5,621 nucleotides of DNA from an uncultured Ruminococcus sp. (GTDB lineage: Bacteria; Bacillota; Clostridia; Oscillospirales; CAG-272): the NCBI GenBank assembly GCA_902797125.1, contig CADBRS010000067.1, positions 1 to 5,621 on the forward strand, written 5' to 3'. The translations under genes were made by a program, and so were the position numbers. How positions within the stretch are numbered: the stretch's first letter is position 1; each line of letters starts with the position of its first letter. Under the pieces are notes generated by a model, which saw nothing but the letters and a program-made list of their open reading frames with translations, had not been told where the DNA came from and made no database searches. This document shows positions 1 to 5,479 of the stretch, in pieces.

Positions 1-1149
1 AATCTCAACGATTACAGGGAGCAGATCGACCGCATCGACGAACAGCTGGTAGATTTGTTCACCAAACGGATGCAGATCGCATCCGAAATCGCTCAACTCA
101 AGAAAGTCTCGGGCATACCGGTCCTGGATGCGAAAAGGGAGCGCGAACTCCTGTCGCGGATCGAAAAGCTGTCCGGTCCGGATTTCGGGACTTATTCCAA
201 GTCGCTCTATGAGACGATCATGGCACTGTCCAGATCCTACCAGCACAAGCTTTTTGACGGCAAGGGGGTCACGGCGGGACTGGTCGAGTCGGCGCTCGCC
301 GACACGCCTCTCCTGTTTCCGGAAAGTGCCAAAGTAGCCTGTCAGGGCGTGGAAGGGGCTTATTCTCAGCATGCCGCGGAAAAGCTGTTCGCAAATCCGG
401 AAATCACCTATTACCCGTCTTTTGAAGGCGTTTATGACGCCGTCGAAAAGGGCACGTGCCTCTACGGAGTTCTGCCGCTTGAAAACAGTACGACCGGTTC
501 GGTCCGGGACGTTTACGATCTTCTGTGCCGCAAATCGGGCGATCCTTTGTTCATCGTCCGTTCGCTCCGGCTTCGTGTCGAACACAGCCTGCTGATCAAA
601 AAAGATGCGTCTGTGAAGGACGTCAGGAAAATCATCTCTCACGATCAGGCACTGTCCCAAAGCGCGAACTTCTTGAAAAATACGTTCCCGGATGCTATAA
701 TAGACAGAAGTGCGAACACGGCGATCGCGGCGCAGGCCGTCGCGGCGTCGGACGGAACGGTCGCGGCTCTGGCCTCTCCGGACTGCGCGTCCCAATACGG
801 ATTGAAGATCGCCATGTCTGACGTGCAGGACAATAAGAACAACTATACAAGGTTCATCTGCATTTCGAAGAAACTGGAGATCTATCCCGGAGCTCAGAAG
901 ACGTCGATCGTCCTGACGACCGCTCACAAACCGGGCAGTTTGAGCCGGGTACTGAGCAGGATCAACGCGTGGGGCATCAATTTGTCCAAACTGGAGTCCC
1001 GTCCGATCCCCGGGCATGATTTCGAGTTCATGTTCTATTTCGATCTGGATTGTCCCGTCTATTCTCCGAGGCTCGGTCCCTTCCTGACCGAGATGGAGCA
1101 GAATTCCGAACAGTTCAGATATTTGGGTACTTATACCGAGATGCTCTGA
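1..1149 (+). CDS. pheA: Bifunctional chorismate mutase / prephenate dehydratase (P-protein), 5' end cut off by the window
   Basis: This cytoplasmic enzyme converts chorismate to prephenate and then to phenylpyruvate, the committed steps to phenylalanine. The frame is open from base 1, so 382 residues are visible and the true start lies upstream; the TTG at 55 falls inside the mutase helix and is not the start. Numbering from the first visible codon, residues 1-85 are an AroQ mutase domain. R6, R23, K34, D43, R46, E47 and Q81 match the E. coli P-protein active-site residues R11, R28, K39, D48, R51, E52 and Q88. The dehydratase domain runs from about 111 to 290, with ENSTTGSV (161-168), SHDQAL (213-218) and the catalytic TRF motif (283-285). 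An ACT domain follows from about 300, with PGSL (311-314) and the phenylalanine-binding ESRP (332-335), so feedback inhibition by phenylalanine is expected. A linker of about 25 residues joins mutase and dehydratase. The TetR gene follows after 36 nt. Confidence 0.96.
   Translation, partial: NLNDYREQIDRIDEQLVDLFTKRMQIASEIAQLKKVSGIPVLDAKRERELLSRIEKLSGPDFGTYSKSLYETIMALSRSYQHKLFDGKGVTAGLVESALADTPLLFPESAKVACQGVEGAYSQHAAEKLFANPEITYYPSFEGVYDAVEKGTCLYGVLPLENSTTGSVRDVYDLLCRKSGDPLFIVRSLRLRVEHSLLIKKDASVKDVRKIISHDQALSQSANFLKNTFPDAIIDRSANTAIAAQAVAASDGTVAALASPDCASQYGLKIAMSDVQDNKNNYTRFICISKKLEIYPGAQKTSIVLTTAHKPGSLSRVLSRINAWGINLSKLESRPIPGHDFEFMFYFDLDCPVYSPRLGPFLTEMEQNSEQFRYLGTYTEML
673..701 (+). promoter_or_regulatory. 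Possible internal promoter inside pheA
   Basis: TTGAAA (673-678) and TATAAT (696-701) are separated by exactly 17 bp, and a TG two bases before the -10 makes it an extended -10. This is close to the sigma-A consensus. It lies in the dehydratase coding region about 480 bp upstream of the TetR gene and points towards it. The -10 falls on two successive ATA isoleucine codons, in a gene that almost always uses ATC. Activity is inference; the motif itself is plain to see. Confidence 0.45.
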
Positions 1150-1172
1150 CCGGGCGTCGAAAAAGATTTTGG

Positions 1173-1180
1173 AAAGGAGG
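1173..1180 (+). promoter_or_regulatory. Strong ribosome binding site of the TetR gene
   Basis: AAAGGAGG sits 5 nt before the ATG at 1186. It is a near-perfect anti-16S match and fixes that start. Confidence 0.85.
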
Positions 1181-1185
1181 TCCGT

Positions 1186-1797
1186 ATGCCACAGTTTACC
1201 AAGCAGGCTATCGTTCAGTCGTTTTTGAAAATAGCCGAAAAACGGCCGATCGGAAAGATCACGGTTCGGGACATCGTCGATGACTGCGGCGTCAACCGGA
1301 ACACTTTCTATTATTACTTCACAGACGTTTATGCGCTGATCGAGGAGATCCTCACCAACGAAATGCTCGTGACTGAGCCGGACGGAAACGATTCAAAATA
1401 TCTGACGGACGTGTTTACCCAAACCATCCTGTTCATGCTGGCTCACAAGCTTGCGATCTTGAACATCTACCGTTCAGTCGGCAGGGAAACGCTGGAGCGT
1501 ATGACGCACCGGAACGCCTATTCGATCTTTACGAAATATATCGACAGCAAACTGGCCGAAAGGCATGAGATGGATGCTTACGACAGGGATCTGATCATCA
1601 AGTTTTTCATGCATGCCGTCACAGGCGTGCTGTTCGACTGGATCGCGGACGGGATGAAAGATGATCCCGCGCTGCTGATGAGAAGACTCCGCATCATCAT
1701 GACGGGGACGGCAAATCTGGCCATCGACAACGCGATCACACGTCCGATAGACGGATCTCTTCCTTCGGAAGAAGGGGCAGAGAACGAGAAAAACTAG
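1186..1797 (+). CDS. TetR/AcrR-family transcriptional regulator
   Basis: The product is a 203-residue, one-component DNA-binding regulator, a normal length for the family. Residues about 8-55 form the TetR N-terminal domain: helix 1 (QAIVQSFLKIAEKRP), then the helix-turn-helix at about 25-46, with the family signature ITVRDIVDDCGVNRNTFYYYF. The C-terminal part (about 70-185) is helical and should hold the dimer interface and a ligand pocket. Its segment FFMHAVTGVLFDWIADGM resembles the C-terminal domain of the DhaS-like group of TetR proteins, a tentative assignment from memory. The tail from about 190 is acidic and probably disordered. The gene is 36 nt behind pheA with its own strong ribosome site, and it is followed by a terminator and then the HdeD-DegV-FakA operon on the same strand. 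Ligand and targets are unknown; autoregulation or control of the downstream operon is a guess from position. Confidence 0.93.
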   Translation: MPQFTKQAIVQSFLKIAEKRPIGKITVRDIVDDCGVNRNTFYYYFTDVYALIEEILTNEMLVTEPDGNDSKYLTDVFTQTILFMLAHKLAILNIYRSVGRETLERMTHRNAYSIFTKYIDSKLAERHEMDAYDRDLIIKFFMHAVTGVLFDWIADGMKDDPALLMRRLRIIMTGTANLAIDNAITRPIDGSLPSEEGAENEKN

Positions 1798-1818
1798 GCA
1801 ATCCGGCATTTTTGCCTA
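1795..1818. other. Short hairpin overlapping the TetR stop codon
   Basis: TAGGCAA (1795-1801) and TTGCCTA (1812-1818) form a perfect 7-bp stem with a 10-nt loop, and the left arm includes the TAG stop. On the plus strand it is followed by A-rich sequence, so it is not a plus-strand terminator by itself. On the minus strand the stem is followed by TTTTT, the layout of a weak minus-strand terminator, although no minus-strand gene is evident here. Confidence 0.4.
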
Positions 1819-1829
1819 AAAAACAGTTA

Positions 1830-1871
1830 AAAAAGACCTTTTGACCAAATTTCGGACAAATGGGTCTTTTT
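1830..1871 (+). terminator. Rho-independent terminator after the TetR gene
   Basis: AAAAAGACC (1830-1838) pairs with GGTCTTTTT (1863-1871). The loop can fold further through TTTG/CAAA (1840-1843 with 1857-1860) and CC/GG (1845-1846 with 1854-1855). The T-run is part of the right arm and continues into TATTTAT. The A-run on the left gives the minus strand a matching T-run, so it could work in both directions. It separates the pheA-TetR unit from the next operon. Confidence 0.8.
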
Positions 1872-1876
1872 ATTTA

Positions 1877-1905
1877 TAGATAAAAAAGGAATGTACTGGT
1901 AAAAT
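1877..1905 (+). promoter_or_regulatory. Likely promoter of the HdeD-DegV-FakA operon
   Basis: TAAAAT (1900-1905) carries an extended -10 TG at 1897-1898. TAGATA (1877-1882) lies 17 bp upstream and matches 4 of 6 bases of TTGACA. It sits just after the terminator and would start transcription near 1912, about 38 nt before the first ATG. I saw no clear palindromic operator directly over it. Confidence 0.55.
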
Positions 1906-1936
1906 CAACCCGTAATGCTTGGAACACAGCAGACTT

Positions 1937-1944
1937 GGAAAGGA
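1937..1944 (+). promoter_or_regulatory. Ribosome binding site deciding the start of the membrane-protein gene
   Basis: GGAAAGGA ends 5 nt before the ATG at 1950. It supports that ATG over the in-frame TTG at 1935, which lies immediately upstream of and partly within this site and has no ribosome site of its own. Confidence 0.75.
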
Positions 1945-1949
1945 TTTTT

Positions 1950-2579
1950 ATGAACGTTAAAGAGAAACTCAAACTGGAACGGAAGACTTTGATCGGGCAG
2001 GCACGCATCATCGCGATGGTTGCTTCTTCGCTTATGCTGATCGCCGGGATTCTGCTCCTCATCTGGCAGTCGATCGACCTGACGGCGCTCCACTGGATCG
2101 TGATCGGCTGTTTCGTGTTGGCTGGAGCCGCCCGGATCTTCGGTTATTTCAGCAACGATCTCTACAAACTGGCTTTTCAGTTTGATTTCGCGCTGGGCAT
2201 TTTCTTTATCGTCATGTGCCTTTGGATGATCTTCAAGCCGGAGAACGTGATCTCGAGGCTTCAGATCATGTCCGGGATCTTTTTGCTGATCGACGGATTG
2301 CAGAAGGTCCAGACCGCGCTGGAGGCCAAGTCGTTCGGAATGCGCCGCTGGTGGACGATCCTGACGGGCGGCAGTATCGCCATCGTGACGAGTGCCTTCG
2401 TGCTGTTCCCGATCCTTCCGGACGTTTCTCCGACGCTGCTTGTGGGCATCGCGCTGGTCGTGGATGCGCTGCAGAACGGCTGGAACACTATGTATACCAC
2501 GATCCGCGTCCGGAAACAAAACCATTCGAAAGTTGACGAGGTTGACATCCCCGTTGATGATAAAGTTGAAAAACAATGA
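1950..2579 (+). CDS. HdeD/DUF308-type integral membrane protein
   Basis: The product is a 209-residue polytopic membrane protein. Six hydrophobic segments are visible at about 18-39, 47-66, 73-95, 101-120, 135-156 and 160-178. A positively charged N-terminus (KEKLKLERK) precedes them, and a hydrophilic tail rich in K, D and E follows from about 185. Six short helices arranged as three pairs, with glycines inside them and a repeated helix-plus-(F/L)D pattern (for example LLIDGLQKV and LVVDALQNG), match the HdeD/DUF308 family. That family was named for E. coli HdeD of the acid-resistance island; the biochemical role of most members is unknown. It is the first gene of a probable operon, with degV starting 13 nt after its stop. 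A role in membrane or envelope stress, or in lipid homeostasis alongside the fatty acid kinase, is inference from that position. The ATG at 1950 was chosen for its ribosome site. Confidence 0.82.
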   Translation: MNVKEKLKLERKTLIGQARIIAMVASSLMLIAGILLLIWQSIDLTALHWIVIGCFVLAGAARIFGYFSNDLYKLAFQFDFALGIFFIVMCLWMIFKPENVISRLQIMSGIFLLIDGLQKVQTALEAKSFGMRRWWTILTGGSIAIVTSAFVLFPILPDVSPTLLVGIALVVDALQNGWNTMYTTIRVRKQNHSKVDEVDIPVDDKVEKQ

Positions 2580-2587
2580 AAGAGGTG
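2580..2587 (+). promoter_or_regulatory. Ribosome binding site deciding the degV-family start
   Basis: AAGAGGTG lies 5 nt before the ATG at 2593. The reading frame is open well upstream, inside the preceding gene, but family alignment (the protein begins MRPIQILTDSCSDL) and this site set the start here. Confidence 0.8.
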
Positions 2588-2592
2588 CCTAT

Positions 2593-3474
2593 ATGAGACC
2601 TATTCAGATTTTAACCGATTCCTGCTCAGACCTGAGCGGAGAATTACTTGAGAAGTACAACATCGACTACTGCAAAATGAATACGGTGTACGAAGGGAAA
2701 GAGACCCCGGCTTCTTTGACCTGGGAATACTACACCCCCAAAGCGCTGTATGACATCATGCGTGCAGGCAACCGCGTCACGACGACTCAGGTTCCGCCCC
2801 AGGTGTTCATGGACAAATTCACGGAATATCTGGAAAAAGGGATGGACATCGTTTACGTCGCATGTTCGGGAAAACTGTCCGGGTCCGTCAACACGGGGTC
2901 CGTCATTGCCAATGAACTGAAGGTGAAATATCCGGATGCCGACATCAGATGCATCGATTCTCTGAACGCCTGCGTCGGTGAAGGCATGATGGCCATTTAC
3001 GCCGCACAGCTTCGCGATCAGGGACTGTCCGCAGCGGACATCGAGGCCAAAGTCCTGGATTCCCGCAAACTGGTCAACCAGATCGTGACCGTGGACTCTC
3101 TGGACACACTCAAGAGAGCTGGTCGCGTGAAGGCCTCTGCAGCTTTCTTCGGCAACCTGATGGGCGTTCGTCCGATCCTGATCTCAGACGCCAACGGCAA
3201 TAATGCTCCTATCAAGAAAGTCAAGGGACGCGCCAATTCCATGGCCGAGATCGTCAATGAACTCAAAGAGACGATCGATCCCGAAGAGCAGACCGTGTAC
3301 GTCGTCCATGCGGACTGTCTGGAAGACGCTCAAAAACTTGAACAGATGGTCAAAGAGGCATTGCCCAAAGTCAATACCTACATCACCTATATCGGCCCGA
3401 TCATCGGTGCATCCATCGGTCCCGGCGCAGTGGGCGTATTCGCGTTCGGTAAACGCGTGACTTTCGAGGGCTGA
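2593..3474 (+). CDS. DegV-family fatty-acid-binding protein (FakB-like)
   Basis: The 293-residue product has the usual DegV length (about 280-290). DegV/FakB proteins bind one fatty acid in a buried pocket and, with FakA, present it for phosphorylation in the cytoplasm. Visible motifs in order are DSCSDL (9-14), TTTQVPP (63-69) and CSGKLSGS (91-98); the last two hold the Thr and Ser that grip the fatty-acid carboxylate in solved DegV/FakB structures. Then come IDSLNA (121-126), LKRAGRV (173-179), GVRPIL (191-196), KVKGR (209-213) and the C-terminal GASIGPGAVG (272-281). In the C-terminal motif many DegV/FakB proteins have a histidine (as in G-x-H-x-GPG) where this one has Ser274. The gene sits 13 nt after the membrane-protein gene and 47 nt before the kinase gene, so a FakB role for that kinase is likely. 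The fatty acid preferred cannot be read from sequence. Confidence 0.93.
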   Translation: MRPIQILTDSCSDLSGELLEKYNIDYCKMNTVYEGKETPASLTWEYYTPKALYDIMRAGNRVTTTQVPPQVFMDKFTEYLEKGMDIVYVACSGKLSGSVNTGSVIANELKVKYPDADIRCIDSLNACVGEGMMAIYAAQLRDQGLSAADIEAKVLDSRKLVNQIVTVDSLDTLKRAGRVKASAAFFGNLMGVRPILISDANGNNAPIKKVKGRANSMAEIVNELKETIDPEEQTVYVVHADCLEDAQKLEQMVKEALPKVNTYITYIGPIIGASIGPGAVGVFAFGKRVTFEG

Positions 3475-3506
3475 TTTCCCGAGCACTTTTTCAAATTAAA
3501 TTCGAC

Positions 3507-3511
3507 AAGGA
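3507..3511 (+). promoter_or_regulatory. Weak, distant ribosome binding site of fakA
   Basis: AAGGA lies 10 nt before the ATG at 3522. It is shorter and further away than the sites of the other genes in the window, so fakA may be translated less efficiently than its FakB partner. Confidence 0.5.
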
Positions 3512-3521
3512 CTGAACATCC

Positions 3522-5213
3522 ATGGGTTATAACACACTGTCTGCTCCTCTTTGGCACATGATGCTGACGAACGGAGCACACAACCTTCGCAATAATGCCA
3601 AGATCGTCAATGATCTGAACGTTTTCCCGATCCCTGACGGAGACACCGGAGAGAACATGTCTCTGACCATCGAAGGCGGGATCAAGGCGATCAAGGAATC
3701 CGAAGAAACGCTCGGCCAAATGATGAGCGATATGTCGATGGGCATGCTTCTGAATGCCCGGGGCAACTCCGGCGTGATTCTGTCCCAGTTTTTCGGCGGG
3801 CTCGCAAAAATACTGGAAACGGGTAACGACGCATCTCTTCCGGAAATCAAGAAAGCCTTCGAAAACGGCGTGACGCGCGCATATGCATCCGTCATGACGC
3901 CGACCGAAGGCACGATCCTGACTGTGATCAGAGAAGCGACCGAAGTCAGTTCCAAGACCGTGCCAGACGATGCCACGCTTGAAGACTATTTCAAATGCTT
4001 CAACAAGCAGGCGCACAAAACGCTGAAAAAGACGCCGGATCTGCTGCCGGTCCTGAAAGAGGCCGGAGTCATCGATTCCGGGGGAGCCGGGCTGATCTAT
4101 ATCACGGAAGGCATGGAAAAAGCGCTTCACGGCGAGACGGTATCGCTCTCTGAAACGGTCTCTCAGCCAAAAGCCGCGCTGAATGAAACGTCCCATATGC
4201 AGTTCGGTGAAGACAGTGAATTGTCTTTCGGATACTGTACGGAATGCCTGCTCCAGCTTCAGAACAGGAAAACGGATATTGCCGCTTTTGATATCAAGGA
4301 GATGATTTCCGTACTCGAAACGATGGGCGAGTCGATCGTCTGCGTCCAGTCCGGTTCTGTCGTCAAACTGCACATCCATACGTTTGCTCCGGGCGAAGTC
4401 TTCAATTACTGCCAGCGGTTCGGTGAATTTTTGACCGTCAAGGTCGAAAATATGAATCTCCAGCATACCGAAACCACGATCCAGAACAATTACGAAGATG
4501 ATACGGAAGAGGAAGAACCGGTCGCTGCCGTTCATGAGTCCGAAAGGAAAAAGATCGCGATCGTGGCAGTGGCGAACGGGCAGGGCATTTGCGACACGTT
4601 TCTCGGCATGGGAGTGGATTTCATCGTCCACGGCGGACAGACCATGAACCCCAGTGCGGAGAGTTTCATAGAAGCATTTGACTCATTGAATGCAGACAAC
4701 ATTATCGTCCTTCCCAACAACTCAAATATCGTCCTGACGGCCCGTCAGGCAGCGGACATGTACGAAAAAGCCTCCGTGTGGGTTTTGGAATCCAAAACGA
4801 TCGGGGACGGTTATGCCGCACTCTCTATGTTTGATCCGGATGCCGGAGACATGGACACGATCATGGCCGATCTGACAGAAGCCATGAAAGGGGTCTCTAC
4901 CGGACTGGTCTCTCATTCCGTGCGGGATTCTCATTTGAACGGATTGTCCATCCGGGAAGGCGACTATATCGGTATTTTGGACAAAGATGTTGTTTCGGAT
5001 GCCGAAGACGTCGTGTTGGCCTCGGAACATCTTCTGGACGAAATGGATCTGAATCACCGAAGCGTCCTGATCTTGATTTCCGGCAAGGAAGCCGATTCAG
5101 ATCAGACCGGTGAAGTGATCAATTATATCAATCATGCTTATCCGGATGTGGAGGTCTATCCTATTGAGGGAGGCCAGGACGTCTATCCTTTCATCTTCAT
5201 CTCAGAGGAATGA
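3522..5213 (+). CDS. fakA: Fatty acid kinase catalytic subunit FakA (DAK2-domain, YloV family)
   Basis: FakA phosphorylates FakB-bound fatty acid with ATP, giving acyl-phosphate for PlsX/PlsY phospholipid synthesis. The product has 563 residues, close to S. aureus FakA (about 548). The DhaL-like kinase domain (about 1-205) carries LNVFPIPDGDTGENM (32-46); its aspartates D39 and D41 bind Mg-ATP. It also has NARGNSGVILSQFFGG (78-93), PTEGT (127-131) and DSGGAGL (185-191). The middle domain (about 225-320) keeps GYCTECLL with C239 and VKLHIHT with H284 and H286, matching the Cys-His-His zinc site of S. aureus FakA. An acidic linker (323-342) leads to the DegV-like C-terminal domain, with VANGQG (350-355), GGQTMNPS (371-378) and LPNNSNIVLTA (397-407). 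All key residues are present, so it should be active. FakA (YloV) genes often lie beside an asp23-like gene; here the neighbour is a FakB-like gene. Start chosen by family alignment. Confidence 0.95.
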   Translation: MGYNTLSAPLWHMMLTNGAHNLRNNAKIVNDLNVFPIPDGDTGENMSLTIEGGIKAIKESEETLGQMMSDMSMGMLLNARGNSGVILSQFFGGLAKILETGNDASLPEIKKAFENGVTRAYASVMTPTEGTILTVIREATEVSSKTVPDDATLEDYFKCFNKQAHKTLKKTPDLLPVLKEAGVIDSGGAGLIYITEGMEKALHGETVSLSETVSQPKAALNETSHMQFGEDSELSFGYCTECLLQLQNRKTDIAAFDIKEMISVLETMGESIVCVQSGSVVKLHIHTFAPGEVFNYCQRFGEFLTVKVENMNLQHTETTIQNNYEDDTEEEEPVAAVHESERKKIAIVAVANGQGICDTFLGMGVDFIVHGGQTMNPSAESFIEAFDSLNADNIIVLPNNSNIVLTARQAADMYEKASVWVLESKTIGDGYAALSMFDPDAGDMDTIMADLTEAMKGVSTGLVSHSVRDSHLNGLSIREGDYIGILDKDVVSDAEDVVLASEHLLDEMDLNHRSVLILISGKEADSDQTGEVINYINHAYPDVEVYPIEGGQDVYPFIFISEE

Positions 5214-5278
5214 ATAAGGCAGAATAATCAGTCAGGCGGGAAAAAGTTCAGGAACACCATTAATTTTTCGGTTGTGTC

Positions 5279-5307
5279 TTGCTTTTTAAAATGGAATGTG
5301 TTATAAT
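5279..5307 (+). promoter_or_regulatory. Promoter of the tRNA-Glu gene
   Basis: TTGCTT (5279-5284), a 17-bp spacer and a perfect TATAAT (5302-5307) with an extended -10 TG at 5299-5300. Transcription would begin near 5314, giving a leader of about 12 nt before the mature tRNA. I saw no convincing terminator between the fakA stop (5213) and this promoter, so operon read-through into the tRNA is possible. Confidence 0.8.
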
Positions 5308-5325
5308 TCCTCCTGCCTGTTTGAT

Positions 5326-5397
5326 GGCCCTATGGTCAAGCGGCTAAGACGACGCCCTCTCACGGCGTAATCATGGGTTCGATTCCCGTTAGGGTCA
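5326..5397 (+). tRNA. tRNA-Glu, anticodon CTC
   Basis: The 72-nt sequence folds as a full cloverleaf. The acceptor stem GGCCCTA/TAGGGTC has one G-U pair at position 2. The D arm is GTC/GAC around an AAGCGGCTAA loop. The anticodon stem is ACGCC/GGCGT with loop CTCTCAC, which puts CTC at 5359-5361. The variable region is AATC, the T arm is ATGGG/CCCGT around TTCGATT, and the discriminator is A (5397). The body closely resembles bacterial tRNA-Glu as I remember it. CCA is not encoded (TAC follows) and must be added after transcription. The CTC anticodon reads GAG only, so the genome should also carry a TTC-anticodon tRNA-Glu elsewhere to read GAA, a codon common in the genes here. In glutamyl-tRNA organisms this tRNA can also feed tetrapyrrole synthesis, but nothing here shows that. 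Confidence 0.95.
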
Positions 5398-5404
5398 TAC
5401 CAAA

Positions 5405-5427
5405 AAAGGCTGAAAGAAACAGCTTTT
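5405..5427 (+). other. Hairpin just downstream of the tRNA
   Basis: AAAGGCTG (5405-5412) pairs with CAGCTTTT (5420-5427), 8 bp including one G-U, around the loop AAAGAAA. It lies 7 nt after the mature tRNA end. It could be a weak first terminator or a 3'-trailer structure; its T-run is only four bases. Confidence 0.5.
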
Positions 5428-5434
5428 GAGAAGA

Positions 5435-5479
5435 GACTCAAAGACTTGGCATTAGTTCAAGATCTTTGAGTCCTTTTTT
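5435..5479 (+). terminator. Rho-independent terminator of the tRNA transcript
   Basis: GACTCAAAGA (5435-5444) pairs perfectly with TCTTTGAGTC (5463-5472). The stem extends through CTTG/CAAG (5445-5448 with 5458-5461) after a single bulged A, with a 9-nt loop. One C and then six T follow (5474-5479). This is a strong, classical terminator ending the tRNA unit. Confidence 0.9.

Noticed and set aside
55..57. TTG at 55 as the start of pheA
   Set aside because: The frame is open to base 1, and the residues before it (including the arginine equivalent to R11) belong to the chorismate mutase helix, so the gene begins outside the window.
1935..1949. TTG start for the membrane-protein gene
   Set aside because: The GGAAAGGA site lies between this TTG and the ATG at 1950 and is correctly spaced only for the ATG.
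1905..2576. A 223-codon minus-strand frame opposite the membrane-protein gene
   Set aside because: Its product is dominated by H, D, R and Q with no hydrophobic pattern, and it mirrors a convincing six-helix membrane protein with its own promoter and ribosome site.
2392..2592. Upstream extension of the DegV reading frame by 67 codons
   Set aside because: It overlaps the preceding gene, its residues match nothing in DegV proteins, and the ATG at 2593 has a good ribosome site and the family's normal N-terminus.
3387..4631. A 414-codon open frame on the minus strand, opposite the end of degV and most of fakA
   Set aside because: Both plus-strand genes have clear family motifs over this whole stretch. 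The antisense translation is rich in R, H, D and F and low in ordered motifs, typical of the mirror of a codon-biased gene. No ribosome site or terminator fits it.
5214..5278. Terminator for the fakA operon
   Set aside because: Only a weak AAAAA/TTTTT pairing (5241-5245 with 5264-5268) over a long loop is present; there is no GC-bearing stem.
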